Shown: positions 33,747-43,714, numbered from the stretch's first letter. The stretch: DNA of 46,828 nt from Bacilli bacterium (GCA_918219625.1 CAKJXT010000082.1:1-46828); one strand, 5' to 3'. The notes: a model not told the origin generated them from the letters alone. Program-made: numbers and translations.

Positions 33747-35630
33747 TTATACAACATTTATTTTTTTTGTCAAATACTCTTGTAACTTTTTATCAACACA
33801 ATAAACATAACAGCCTTTCATACCTCTGGTCATTAATGTTCTATATGTATTTTTAATAATTGTATCAGCAATCTTATTTGCTTCTTCTATTCCTTTTTCT
33901 TTTGATATTTTATTAATACCTTTTAAAGATTGGTCTGTTTTAGCTCTTTTTGTATAATCAGTAACTATATGGTCTTTTTCATATCTCATATCATTACCAA
34001 TTATGACTCCAACATAGTCAAATTCTAATCCTTGACATGTATGAATACATCCTGCTTCATTAACTGAGTTTGAATCAATTGCCCATGTTGATGAACTTCC
34101 TAAATTCCAGCTCATTTCAAAATTGTGTTCAGGAATTGTTATGTCATAGACATCACTTTTATTTTTTCCTTCACTTATCCAATCCCAACAATAACCTGCT
34201 ACTATTCTAGATTTGTTATTTGTTTTATTTTTTTCTTCTATTATTTTTCTCATTTCATTAGGATCATCAAATACTTTAAAGTCATAGTCAAATCCATCTA
34301 TATCAAAGTTAGCAGTTTCTTTTATTTCTAATACATTATTTAACCAAGCAATATATCCATCTGAACCATTGCATCTAAATTGACTATCTAATTCATATGT
34401 ATATATACCAGCACCTAAATCTTTAGCATATTTTTTTATTAAGTCTTCACTACCAATATCTTTAAGTGTTACTTTTTGATTTTCATCTATAAAGAATATT
34501 GAAAATTTAGATGCATTAATAATTTCTTTTATTTGATTTTCACCTTTATTTTGAAACATTCCTGATTTTTCATTTAGTCTATGTGCTTCATCAACAATTA
34601 GTATATCTAATTTATTTCTTTCTTCATCTATAAAGTTACCTGAACCTTGAAATAAATGATTTATATATGTTTGAGTATAGTTTCCTCTTAGTTTAGCAGA
34701 AAAAACATTTCTAGGAGCAGCATTCTTAGTTACATAGAAACAAGTCATGCTTCTATTATTTAGTTCTACTAATAGATTGATTGCTAAAACGGATTTACCT
34801 GTTCCTGGTCCACCTCTTACTATCATTACATTCTTTTTATTATTTGATACTGTATCAATAGCGTTACTTAAAGCATATTCATATATAATTTTTTGTTCAT
34901 CAATCATATAGAATTCTTTATTTCCACTTAGCATTAGCGCTAAAGAGTCTTGAAGCATTTTAGATGGTCTTATTCTTCCATTATCTATTTCATAAAGAAT
35001 ATTTCCATCATCACCATTTTGAATGTATTTTTTTATAAAGTCTCTTAGTTTTACTACATCATTATGTCCAAATAATGGTGCTTGATCTGTATATTCTTTG
35101 TAATTATCTGAAAGTAATGTATCATCATTTTCAAAGTAGTAATTGTGTAAATAAGCACAAGGAATTACACTGATATCTTTTAGTTGAACTGATTCATTAT
35201 AGTCTTTTATTAAGTTTGCATATGTCATAGCTTGATATGATGGATGGTTTACATCTCTTAGTCCACCGCCTGTAAATGTATTTACTTTATATATTCCATC
35301 TAGATTTTCAACTTCAGTTGCTTTATCCCATTGTTTTAGTTCTACAATTACAACATTTGATTTATCGTTGTTATAACCTGACATCATAAAGTCTATTCTA
35401 CATCCTGTTGGAGGTATATTATATTCAATGGCAATACCAGTATTATCTGGTATTTCATTATCACTTAATACACCTCTCATATATTGCATAGAGTTTTTCC
35501 ATGAATTAAATTCTGGTGAACTTGGTCTTCTTTTTATTTTTTCTATATATTTATTTCTTATTTTATCAGCAATTATTCCTAAATCTACATCATTAATAAA
35601 TCCTGATTTTATTCCTTCATATACTAACAT
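33747..35630 (-). CDS. DUF2075 helicase with N-terminal nuclease-like domain
   Basis: 627 residues. The N-terminal ~200 contain TGCRIDFMMSGYNN and NVVIVELKQWDKA, a PD-(D/E)XK-like D...ExK pair. The C-terminal DUF2075 part has Walker A RGGPGTGKSVLAINL (about 270), Walker B LDILIVDEAHRLNEKSG, the motif FFIDENQKV, and late motifs ELDSQFRCNGSDGYIAW and NEAGCIHTCQGLEFDYVGV. It is an SF1-like ATPase as in some Schlafen-related proteins. It is third in the operon, 14 nt after the DpnII-like gene, and probably acts on nucleic acid with that nuclease. Confidence 0.88.
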   Translation of the reverse strand: MLVYEGIKSGFINDVDLGIIADKIRNKYIEKIKRRPSSPEFNSWKNSMQYMRGVLSDNEIPDNTGIAIEYNIPPTGCRIDFMMSGYNNDKSNVVIVELKQWDKATEVENLDGIYKVNTFTGGGLRDVNHPSYQAMTYANLIKDYNESVQLKDISVIPCAYLHNYYFENDDTLLSDNYKEYTDQAPLFGHNDVVKLRDFIKKYIQNGDDGNILYEIDNGRIRPSKMLQDSLALMLSGNKEFYMIDEQKIIYEYALSNAIDTVSNNKKNVMIVRGGPGTGKSVLAINLLVELNNRSMTCFYVTKNAAPRNVFSAKLRGNYTQTYINHLFQGSGNFIDEERNKLDILIVDEAHRLNEKSGMFQNKGENQIKEIINASKFSIFFIDENQKVTLKDIGSEDLIKKYAKDLGAGIYTYELDSQFRCNGSDGYIAWLNNVLEIKETANFDIDGFDYDFKVFDDPNEMRKIIEEKNKTNNKSRIVAGYCWDWISEGKNKSDVYDITIPEHNFEMSWNLGSSSTWAIDSNSVNEAGCIHTCQGLEFDYVGVIIGNDMRYEKDHIVTDYTKRAKTDQSLKGINKISKEKGIEEANKIADTIIKNTYRTLMTRGMKGCYVYCVDKKLQEYLTKKINVV

Positions 35631-35644
35631 AATTATAGCTCCTA

Positions 35645-36406
35645 CTAATGTTTTATAACTATTACCTTAATTTCTTTTTCTTTCGATGCTTCGATGTCTC
35701 TTTTAAATTCATCTATATCCCTTATGCATCCCAAATCATAAATAACAAACATTATTCTTTCATATTCTTTTGAATAGGCAGTAATATCTGCATTTATTTC
35801 TTCAATCATCTTCTTTAAATATTTTTTGTCTTTAATTAATTTAACTTCTATACAGCAATTAACTTTTGGTAGTATGAAATCAGGAATATATTCACGCCCT
35901 GAAAAATTAAATTTTCCTGTCTCTCTATCATAATCAATTCCTTTATACATTCCACTTGATATAAATAATCTCTCAATATTATCTTGAATATCTTTTTCAT
36001 ATTCTGGCTTATCCATAATCAAAGCTCTTAGTTTAGAATTAATTAAATTTTCTATTTTATTATATTCATTATCTGTATAATCAAAATTAGCCTCAAGTAA
36101 AGAAATAAGTATTCTAATAGAAGCAAGTGCCGTTTGAAACCATTCTTCTAGTTGTGAGCCTATTAAATGATAAGGATTTGGCAAATTATTAATATCAAAT
36201 TTTCCTACTAGAGCATTTAGAGGTATAAACTTTGCAGATGCATCAGCTAAAGTTTGATACATCCTAACATAACTGATGCAAGAAATAAACCTATAGCTAG
36301 AACCATTAGATTGTTCTAAAACTTCAACCATTGTTTTTTCTACTGCCTTTGCTTGACTAATCAAAGTTTTAATTTCATATAATTCTTCATTATTTAGTCT
36401 TTTCAT
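35645..36406 (-). CDS. PD-(D/E)XK endonuclease (DpnII/MboI-like)
   Basis: 253 residues. A helical N-terminal half (ETLISQAKAV region, then LEEWFQTALASIRILISLLE) precedes a nuclease core: REYIPDFILPKVNCCIEVKL, giving Asp and ExK (about 185-200), then INADITAYSKEYERIMFVIY. The arrangement matches the REase_DpnII-MboI group of PD-(D/E)XK domains. DNA substrate and specificity cannot be read. Start and stop are 11 and 14 nt from the operon neighbours. Confidence 0.82.
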   Translation of the reverse strand: MKRLNNEELYEIKTLISQAKAVEKTMVEVLEQSNGSSYRFISCISYVRMYQTLADASAKFIPLNALVGKFDINNLPNPYHLIGSQLEEWFQTALASIRILISLLEANFDYTDNEYNKIENLINSKLRALIMDKPEYEKDIQDNIERLFISSGMYKGIDYDRETGKFNFSGREYIPDFILPKVNCCIEVKLIKDKKYLKKMIEEINADITAYSKEYERIMFVIYDLGCIRDIDEFKRDIEASKEKEIKVIVIKH

Positions 36407-36417
36407 ATATAAATCTC

Positions 36418-36732
36418 CTATAACTTATCGTACTTAGTGCTCTTACCCTTTGCTTTTTCAATTGGATATTTTTTTTCGGATATTTTCATTTTATCTAATA
36501 CAATTTGTTTTGGGTTTACACCTATTTGATGACATAATAATATGCAATAATTCATAACATCTGCTATTTCATATTTTAATTCATCTATATCATAATTATT
36601 ATTCCATTGAAAACATTCTAAAAGTTCTCCTGCTTCAATTGAAATACTCTTTGCTAAATTTTCTGGTGTATTAAATTGTAACCAATCTCTATCTTCTGCA
36701 AATTTTACTATTTTTTCTTCTAATTCTTTCAT
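36418..36732 (-). CDS. MazG-like nucleotide pyrophosphohydrolase
   Basis: 104 residues. AKSISIEAGELLECFQW (about 28-44) and DELKYEIADVMNYCILLC (about 50-67) give the metal-binding ExxE..ExxD pattern of MazG/dCTPase-like enzymes. EKYPIEKAKGKSTKYDKL is the usual C-terminal tail of this small family. It hydrolyses (d)NTPs to monophosphates and PPi. It is first in an operon with a nuclease and a helicase, so here it may deplete nucleotides or modulate the defence response (inference). Confidence 0.92.
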   Translation of the reverse strand: MKELEEKIVKFAEDRDWLQFNTPENLAKSISIEAGELLECFQWNNNYDIDELKYEIADVMNYCILLCHQIGVNPKQIVLDKMKISEKKYPIEKAKGKSTKYDKL

Positions 36733-36757
36733 TTATATCACCTATGCCAATTATATC

Positions 36758-36782
36758 ACAAAAAAAGTCCAAAAGTGGACTT
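36758..36782 (-). terminator. Intrinsic terminator after mcrC
   Basis: AAGTCCA-ctt-TGGACTT followed by T6 on the minus strand, just beyond the stop at 36795. A TATAAT for the MazG operon follows at about 36750-36755. Confidence 0.88.
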
Positions 36783-36794
36783 CTTTGTAATATT

Positions 36795-37856
36795 TTATAA
36801 TATATTATTTTTAAATTCATTTGCAATTCTATTTAATCTATTTTTTATATCGTCCCAAGATTCATTTAAATCTAAAGTTCTAACAAAAATAGTGTGCATA
36901 TTTAGTTGTTGTTTAATCTCAATAGATGGTTCATCCAATGTTTGAGCATATAATAACATACCACTAACATTTCCTTTTTTATAAGGGTCTTGATTATCTA
37001 CATATGCCATTATTTGATACAAATTATTACTACTAATTGTCTTGCATCTTGCGTTTAAATAATTTTCTCTTAAAATCTTATTATAAAATTTAGCATCTAT
37101 TATAAGCATCCTACCTTCATACTCTATGGTGATATCTGTTTTCATTATAGGAATAAAATCTAACATAGGTTTGTCATTTAAATATAGCTTTTTTGACGAA
37201 GCTTTTAATTCTGGATAATGTTTTCTAAAATATGCCTTAATAAAGTTTTCATATATCGCACTTATTCTAGTGTCATCTAAGAATTCCTTAAATTTATTAT
37301 TTCCATTTTTATCACTTACAATTAATCCTTTTAAAATCAAGCGACATAAATCGACAATATATTTATATGATGAATTATTTCTATTATATTTTATTTGATT
37401 CCATTTAATTGTTTTTATATCTATTACGTCAACAGTTAAGAAATAATTTAGAATTTTTTTTATTTCATCTTTTGTATTATTACCAATTTTATTTGATTTT
37501 AGCAAATAAAATAAAGTAGTTTTTATTATTTGATTTAAAAGACAATTTTCATTATATTCATCAAACTCACAAAAAATCTTCTTTCTAACTAATGAGTTTT
37601 TATTTATTGTTTGATTAATATTTATTTTTCCTCGAATTGTTCCTAGTTCATCGTTATAATTAATATATTCTCTATGCATTCCTTTTTTTACTTCACGTTT
37701 AAGCAATAGACAAAGTAAAATAGAAAACAAATTATATATATTTTCGAATGCCTCATCGCCTAAATTAGACTCATCTTTTAGATTTAATTGATTACCGTAA
37801 AAAGAATAGCATAGCATGTAATATATGTTTTTTACTTTATTATCAACATTAATCAT
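36795..37856 (-). CDS. mcrC: McrC-like restriction subunit (LlaJI R2-type)
   Basis: 353 residues, the nuclease partner of McrB. Family features are NIYYMLCYSFYG at the start, ELGTIRGKININQTI (about 72-86), FDEYNENCLLNQIIK (about 101-115), and the PD-(D/E)XK core MLDFIPIMKTDITIEYEG then RMLIIDAKFYNK (D...DAK, about 230-262). QIMAYVDNQ is the usual following helix. Its start overlaps the mcrB stop by 8 nt (translational coupling). Together with the adjacent double methyltransferase it forms a LlaJI-like system rather than a stand-alone type IV McrBC. Confidence 0.9.
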   Translation of the reverse strand: MINVDNKVKNIYYMLCYSFYGNQLNLKDESNLGDEAFENIYNLFSILLCLLLKREVKKGMHREYINYNDELGTIRGKININQTINKNSLVRKKIFCEFDEYNENCLLNQIIKTTLFYLLKSNKIGNNTKDEIKKILNYFLTVDVIDIKTIKWNQIKYNRNNSSYKYIVDLCRLILKGLIVSDKNGNNKFKEFLDDTRISAIYENFIKAYFRKHYPELKASSKKLYLNDKPMLDFIPIMKTDITIEYEGRMLIIDAKFYNKILRENYLNARCKTISSNNLYQIMAYVDNQDPYKKGNVSGMLLYAQTLDEPSIEIKQQLNMHTIFVRTLDLNESWDDIKNRLNRIANEFKNNIL

Positions 37857-40254
37857 TTATTACACCATTTAATGCATTTTCCCATTGAATAAGTGTATCC
37901 TCATCATCATACCAATATTCTTCTAATAGTGGGATTATCTCGTATCTTATTATATCTTCTATGTCTTTTTTATTTCCTTTTCTATCTTTTAAATTAGGGC
38001 AAAAATAACTATGTCCAATCTTAAAACCTGAACCTAATGATTTATCATTTTCTATTGCTTCATTAATCTTTTTAATAATATCTAATACATTAGAATAATC
38101 TTTATCAAATTTATCATTAAAGTTCTTCAAAAATTTTTCACTTTCGAATGCTGGCTCAATTCTAATGAATGAAAATCTTCTTCTTAGTGCATAATCGATT
38201 AATGCCAAAGATCTATCTGCAGTATTCATTAACCCAATTATATAAAGATTATCAGGTACTGAAAACTCTTCTTCTGAATATGCTAATTTTAAGGATTCTT
38301 CTCTTTTATCATATTCAATTAACATTAATAATTCACCAAAAATTTTGCTTAAATTACCTCTATTTATCTCATCGATTATTAGATAATAATTATTTGACTT
38401 ATCATTGTATGCCTTTTTGCATAATTTATAGAATATACCTCTTTGCATTTCAAATCCATTTTCAGTAGGTCTATATCCTTCAATAAAATCTTCATATGAG
38501 TAACTTTGATGAAATTGAATTAATTCTACCTTACTTGTATCTTTTGATTCAATAATTGAATATGCTAATCTTTTTGCCATAAAAGTTTTTCCAACACCTG
38601 GAGCGCCTTCTAATATTATATTCTTCTTTTTATTTAGTATTGATACAATTGAATCATATTTTTCTTCATCAATAAATACTTCATTTAAAAAATCAACTTT
38701 AGAATACATATCAATGTTTTCTTTTTTCAATTTCTTTTGATTCAAAAATTTTCTATAACGATGTAAAGCTATTATGCTTTGATTATGAATATTTTCTATT
38801 TTTTTTAAGAAGTTATAGTTTGATGACAATTTTTCAATTATTCCATCTATTTCTTTGACATCGCTAATTTCGAATATGTCTTTGTTGATTATGGCATCTT
38901 TTAGTGCTTCTCTAGTTGTCAATTCTATTGCGCTAACATAGCAATTAATTGTAGTCATCATTAGGCCATCTTCTAATAGCCATTGTTTAAATAATTCTTT
39001 CATAGATTTATTTTCTCCTTTCTCAGTTTCTTCTACTGAGTCATTAAAGAATTTCCAAATACAATTTGATATATAGAAGCCATGATTAGCATTTGCCTCA
39101 GGAACTTCTTTTCTAAATGCCTCATTACAGTAATATGAGTTCTTTATTGCATCATTTTCAAACTTTATATTTAAGTATTCACACAATCTTTTATAAATAT
39201 CTAATTTAGCTGTTGCGATAAATCTTTTTGGATAATATAGCCCTAATAATTTAGTTAAAACCATATAGTTTCCACTACCACCAAGTAAAGGGTACTTATC
39301 ATCAACATTGAAATTAGGTTCATTATTCCCAAGTTCAGTAAGAAATTCAACTAATTGGCTCTTATATTCTTCAAAATAAGTATTAACTTCTTCATCATTA
39401 ATAACTTTATTATTTTTTCCATGATACTTATAATCAATACCAGAAAAATAAATACCAAACTTTGCAGCAACACCTCCACCAATTCCAAATCCGGTTGATT
39501 TATAATCGCCAAATTCTAGTTTGTAGCAAAACGATTGTTTGAATTTTTCTAATCCTAAACAATATTCTTCTAATGTTAAATCTTTAATTTTACTTATAGG
39601 ATATTCCTTGACAAATTTTTCTTGATTTAATATTTCAGTTTCTATATGATCATTGTTATTCAAGTTATCAATATAGAATCTTCTTAATTCAGTCATATTT
39701 AGATCCTTATTAGTTATATTTTCTAGTTTATTTTTTTTATTATTTAATATTTCTAAAGCGTTATTTCTAACAAAAGGGGAAATGATATAGTACTTTTCAT
39801 TATCATTTCTAATTATATTAAATCCTGTAATATCTCCATACAAAATTGTTCTCAATTTTTTTACAACAGGATCTTGATTTTCAAATTTAAAATATCTATT
39901 ATCAACACCTGAATAATACATTTTAGGAATTCTTAAATATTTACTAGCGTTCCCTTTAAAATATTCATAACTCTCATCAATTGAAGCCATTGAATCTTTA
40001 TATATATATCCAAAGTCATTTTTATAATTATTCAATTCATCTATCATTTTTAAAACATCATTTACGCAAACAATATACTCATAATCTTTAGCTAGAAATT
40101 CAACAATACTTTTTTTTAAGTCTTCTTTATCATTTGTATAAAAGCCTGTAACTTCACTATCTTTAATGTTTTTTATTTGTGCACTTATAGTTGCCTCACT
40201 ATTTGGAATTAGCACTTTTATATTATTTTTTTCTTTATCTAATATCATACTCAT
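37849..40254 (-). CDS. mcrB: McrB-like AAA+ GTPase restriction subunit (LlaJI R1-type)
   Basis: 801 residues. The C-terminal AAA+ domain has Walker A NIILEGAPGVGKTFMAKRL (about 545), Walker B YLIIDEINRGNLSKIFGEL, and the McrB signature GLMNTADRSLALIDYALRRR. The N-terminal ~520 residues should bind DNA; a GFGIGGGVAAKFGIYFSG stretch (about 255) and NHGFYISNCIWKFF belong to this specificity region. It hydrolyses GTP to drive McrC nuclease. The ATG at 40254 has AGGTGA and an extended -10 (TGATATAAT) just upstream. Confidence 0.92.
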   Translation of the reverse strand: MSMILDKEKNNIKVLIPNSEATISAQIKNIKDSEVTGFYTNDKEDLKKSIVEFLAKDYEYIVCVNDVLKMIDELNNYKNDFGYIYKDSMASIDESYEYFKGNASKYLRIPKMYYSGVDNRYFKFENQDPVVKKLRTILYGDITGFNIIRNDNEKYYIISPFVRNNALEILNNKKNKLENITNKDLNMTELRRFYIDNLNNNDHIETEILNQEKFVKEYPISKIKDLTLEEYCLGLEKFKQSFCYKLEFGDYKSTGFGIGGGVAAKFGIYFSGIDYKYHGKNNKVINDEEVNTYFEEYKSQLVEFLTELGNNEPNFNVDDKYPLLGGSGNYMVLTKLLGLYYPKRFIATAKLDIYKRLCEYLNIKFENDAIKNSYYCNEAFRKEVPEANANHGFYISNCIWKFFNDSVEETEKGENKSMKELFKQWLLEDGLMMTTINCYVSAIELTTREALKDAIINKDIFEISDVKEIDGIIEKLSSNYNFLKKIENIHNQSIIALHRYRKFLNQKKLKKENIDMYSKVDFLNEVFIDEEKYDSIVSILNKKKNIILEGAPGVGKTFMAKRLAYSIIESKDTSKVELIQFHQSYSYEDFIEGYRPTENGFEMQRGIFYKLCKKAYNDKSNNYYLIIDEINRGNLSKIFGELLMLIEYDKREESLKLAYSEEEFSVPDNLYIIGLMNTADRSLALIDYALRRRFSFIRIEPAFESEKFLKNFNDKFDKDYSNVLDIIKKINEAIENDKSLGSGFKIGHSYFCPNLKDRKGNKKDIEDIIRYEIIPLLEEYWYDDEDTLIQWENALNGVIND

Positions 40255-40308
40255 AAATAAATCACCTCATAAGATTTTCTTTCAAGTATAATTATATCAT
40301 AAAAATTT

Positions 40309-40336
40309 AAAAAAGAATCGTCAACATGACAATTCT
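40309..40336 (-). terminator. Intrinsic terminator after the double methyltransferase
   Basis: AGAATTGTC...GACGATTCT followed by T6 on the minus strand, overlapping the stop at 40321. It separates modification from restriction transcription. Confidence 0.85.
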
Positions 40337-42597
40337 TCAAATACTCCAGTCTTAATTATTTCATTTAATACAGCAAGCATAACATCTACAACAATACTAT
40401 TTCCTGCTTGTTTATACATTTGTGCTCGTGATACTACTATTTTAAAATCATCGCTATACCCCATAAGCCTTAACGCTTCTCTTTCTGTAAGCATTCTTAG
40501 TTTATCTTCTCCGCCTTTATCGGTCATATAATTATCTACACCAGCTCTATGTCTATTACCCATAGTCGATAAAACTGTTCTAGCAATATCTAAATCATAT
40601 TTAATAGATGTTTTAAATGTTTTTGTTCCTGGTGTTAATACATATTTTCTAACTAAATTAGATAATACATATTTGTCATCAATTCTTGATGGATCGAATG
40701 TAGATTCAACGACTTTAATGTTACCTCTTTTATCATATTGAAAATTTCCAAATTCGCATCTAGATTCCAAAAATTGTTTCATGCTATATTTTAATTTTAT
40801 TGGTTTTGGATATTCAAATTGCTTCTTTATCTTTAAGTCATTTCTAATTCCAACTACAAACACTCTTCTTCTATTTTGAGGGATACCATAATCTGCGGCA
40901 TTTAATATTTGAGGTTCAGTTATAGTATAATTTAGTGATTTGAAAATACCTTTTATAATTTCCCATGTTTTACCATGATCATGTGTAGTTAATCCTCTTA
41001 CATTTTCATATATAAATACTTTTGGATTAACTTCTTTAATTACTCTAGCATATTCATAGAATAAAGTACCTCTAGCATCTTCCAAACCTCTTTTAAATCC
41101 AACTGCAGAGAAAGATTGACATGGACTTCCACCAACTAATAAATCCACTTTATCCCTATAGTCAGTTCCATCTAATAAATTGATATCCATATGGAAATCA
41201 TCTTCATTAATATGTTCTCCATAGTTTGCTAAATAACTTTGTTTTACATAATTTTGTTTACGACTTTTATTTGCATATAAATCATCAACATAATTTTTCT
41301 TATCTATTTTTGAGTCCATTTTTTGAATTTTTTTAAACTCCGCTTCGTGGTTATATTCAATTTCAATATCACCATTATCACAGGCAAACTCTATTTCATA
41401 TGGTATATTACTTCTTATTAAAGCCTGTTCAATTGCACCTATTCCGCTAAATAGCGTCGCTAATCTAAGTTTAGGCTTATCTTTTTCAGCAGTTTTTGAA
41501 AAGACACCTGTATCCATTAAATTAGGAATAATTTTTTCAAAAATATTTACAACAATACTATTGCCGGCTTGTCTATATTTATCCACATCGTTCATATTCT
41601 CAGGAAATACAAATGATTCTGAGAATCCCATTAATTTTACACATTCATGTGGGGTTAGTTTTCTACATACACCTTCAATACCGTTGTATGTAGAAACGTA
41701 CGCCTTTTTAATTATTTCTTCGTTGTCTTTTACTTTTTCTAAAGGTATAAAAACAAATTCACCATTCCAATTAAATTGTTGATTTGCTTTTTGACATTGC
41801 ATTATTTTTGAATTAACTTGCGCTCTATTTTTATATTTAGGATTAGTAACAAATTCGAATCCTTTTTTACCAAGATAGTATTTGCTATCTACATTTTCAT
41901 CTAAATAATCTTGGACTGTTGTTGTTAATTCTACTTCTTCAGGAAATTTAAATGGAGATGTATTTAAGTCATTTCTAATACCTATAACAAATAATCTTGG
42001 TCTATTTTGAGGAATACCATAGTCTTTTGCATTTAAAATTGGATTATTTCTAATATAAATTTTATAATTTAATTCTTTAAAAGTATTTTGAACAGTTTCC
42101 CAAGTTTTGCCATGATCATGATTTAACATTCCACGAACATTTTCAAATATAAATGCTTTTGGTTGAGTTTCATTAATAATTCTTGCATACTCATAAAATA
42201 AAGTTCCTCTAGTATCATTGAAACCACCTCTTTTACCAATTATTGAAAATGATTGACATGGACTTCCTCCAACTAGTAAATCGACTTCACCTTTATATTT
42301 AGTTCCATCTAAAAATCTAATATCTTGATAAAAATCTTTATCATCTATCTTATAATTTGCTTTATATGTTTGATACATACAATTTGGTTTCTTTAATGAA
42401 TTATATAACTCATTTATATATTCGTTTTTTTCTTCAAATGTCATATTTTTTGTTTTATTTAAAATATCCTCTTTTGAATAATTTAGTTCTCTTTCACCAT
42501 TATCACATGCGAATACTATTTTATGTGGTATATTTTGTTTTATAAAAGCTTGTTCAATAGCTCCTATTCCACTAAATAATGTTGCTAATCTTATCAT
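40321..42597 (-). CDS. Fused double DNA (cytosine-5) methyltransferase
   Basis: 758 residues with two complete C5-MTase modules. Module 1 (1 to about 370): ATLFSGIGAIEQAF, GGSPCQSFS (catalytic Cys114), ENVRG, QNRPRLFVIG and AGNSIVVNIFEK. Module 2 (about 385-758): ATLFSGIGAIEQAL, GGSPCQSFS, ENVRG, QNRRRVFVVG and AGNSIVVDVM. Each module has all key motifs (I, IV PC, VI ENV, VIII QxRxR, X). LlaJI-like systems need two MTases for an asymmetric site; here they are one polypeptide. The ATG at 42597 follows AGGAGGTAC. Confidence 0.93.
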   Translation of the reverse strand: MIRLATLFSGIGAIEQAFIKQNIPHKIVFACDNGERELNYSKEDILNKTKNMTFEEKNEYINELYNSLKKPNCMYQTYKANYKIDDKDFYQDIRFLDGTKYKGEVDLLVGGSPCQSFSIIGKRGGFNDTRGTLFYEYARIINETQPKAFIFENVRGMLNHDHGKTWETVQNTFKELNYKIYIRNNPILNAKDYGIPQNRPRLFVIGIRNDLNTSPFKFPEEVELTTTVQDYLDENVDSKYYLGKKGFEFVTNPKYKNRAQVNSKIMQCQKANQQFNWNGEFVFIPLEKVKDNEEIIKKAYVSTYNGIEGVCRKLTPHECVKLMGFSESFVFPENMNDVDKYRQAGNSIVVNIFEKIIPNLMDTGVFSKTAEKDKPKLRLATLFSGIGAIEQALIRSNIPYEIEFACDNGDIEIEYNHEAEFKKIQKMDSKIDKKNYVDDLYANKSRKQNYVKQSYLANYGEHINEDDFHMDINLLDGTDYRDKVDLLVGGSPCQSFSAVGFKRGLEDARGTLFYEYARVIKEVNPKVFIYENVRGLTTHDHGKTWEIIKGIFKSLNYTITEPQILNAADYGIPQNRRRVFVVGIRNDLKIKKQFEYPKPIKLKYSMKQFLESRCEFGNFQYDKRGNIKVVESTFDPSRIDDKYVLSNLVRKYVLTPGTKTFKTSIKYDLDIARTVLSTMGNRHRAGVDNYMTDKGGEDKLRMLTEREALRLMGYSDDFKIVVSRAQMYKQAGNSIVVDVMLAVLNEIIKTGVFEELSC

Positions 42598-42705
42598 TTT
42601 TGTACCTCCTATTTTGTCTACTATTATAAGCATAAATTTATTATATCAAAATTTTATATATTTTGAACTATTTTTTTCTGTTTTTTTAAAAAAAATATCA
42701 GAGCA

Positions 42706-42745
42706 CAAAAAAAGTAAGGAAATATATCAATTTATTTCTTTACTT
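42706..42745 (-). terminator. Intrinsic terminator after the HNH gene
   Basis: AGTAAAGAAATAAA...TATTTCCTTACT followed by T7 on the minus strand, immediately after the stop at 42751. Confidence 0.85.
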
Positions 42746-42750
42746 GATTA

Positions 42751-43662
42751 TTATTTAACCTTATGAGTTACAAGATATCTTATTCTTAAATTCGTCAAAT
42801 ATTTTTTATTTAAAATGAAATTATTTTTTATGTTCAAAAGATCATACATTTTCTTATCTATTTCTTTCGATATAATAAGTTCGCCTTTTTGATTAAAAGA
42901 GATATAATCTTTATCAAATAATGCATCGTGTGTTACGCATAATAATAATCCGTTATTCTTATCAATCATTTCATTAACAGTTTGGCATTTATGATAAGGA
43001 AGTATGTGACTTGCTATTAGTAGTTCTTTTTTGTCAATTCCACATATGGCACATTTTCCCTCAAATTCTTCTATTAAATCATTTCTAAATTTCTTTTGAA
43101 CGTTTGAATTTCTTGCACTTATTTGTGTAGAAATATATCCATTTAAATCTTCAGGGTTTATTCCTTCCTTTTTCGCCTCTATTATTAATTGCTTGACAGT
43201 ATTTTCAAAATTATTTGATTCTTCCGATAATTCCTCGCTATGCTTTATTAACAACTCACTATTTTTTAAATCTAATAAAAAAACAATATTTTCCTTAGCA
43301 AGATTTAGATTGTTATATTTATTAAAATAATTAAATGCTCTATACACTCTACCCTTTTGTCTTTTCCCATCATTCAACATTTTTAATTGTCTTTGATCTC
43401 TATCGTTTATATTAAACTCAAATTCAACAAATATATCACAAAGTTTTAACTTATATTTTTTGCCAACTAAATCTTTCAAATTTTCTACATTAAAAATACT
43501 GGAAATTATTTTATCTAAATTAGGATTACCTAATCCAAAATATAAACTATTATCCGGTCCATTTTCTTGAATATTTGATTTTGTCAACTCTCTTCCTATT
43601 ATTCTATTTTCTATATCATAATAAATATAATTCTTAGAACCGACCAATTTAATTTTATCCAA
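42751..43662 (-). CDS. HNH endonuclease with N-terminal specificity-like domain
   Basis: The C-terminal domain is HNH_2-like: CAICGIDKKELLIASHILPY (Cys pair, then SHI with the first His), then NGLLLCVTHDALFDKDYISF (N and H). The N-terminal ~160 residues (DNSLYFGLGNPNLDKII, YRAFNYFNKYNNLN) probably recognise DNA. I prefer a TTG start at 43662: AGGTGA sits 5 nt upstream of it, while an in-frame ATG at 43686 has no ribosome site and lies directly on a TATAAT. Restriction of invading DNA is inferred from fold and island context. Confidence 0.85.
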   Translation of the reverse strand: MDKIKLVGSKNYIYYDIENRIIGRELTKSNIQENGPDNSLYFGLGNPNLDKIISSIFNVENLKDLVGKKYKLKLCDIFVEFEFNINDRDQRQLKMLNDGKRQKGRVYRAFNYFNKYNNLNLAKENIVFLLDLKNSELLIKHSEELSEESNNFENTVKQLIIEAKKEGINPEDLNGYISTQISARNSNVQKKFRNDLIEEFEGKCAICGIDKKELLIASHILPYHKCQTVNEMIDKNNGLLLCVTHDALFDKDYISFNQKGELIISKEIDKKMYDLLNIKNNFILNKKYLTNLRIRYLVTHKVK

Positions 43663-43714
43663 CTCAATCACCTGCTTATGTGTCATATTATATCATATGT
43701 TTTTCTTAAAAGTT

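Noticed and set aside
36795..40254. Stand-alone type IV McrBC
   Set aside because: A double C5-methyltransferase is adjacent, so a methylation-protected LlaJI-like type II system fits better than a methyl-dependent one.
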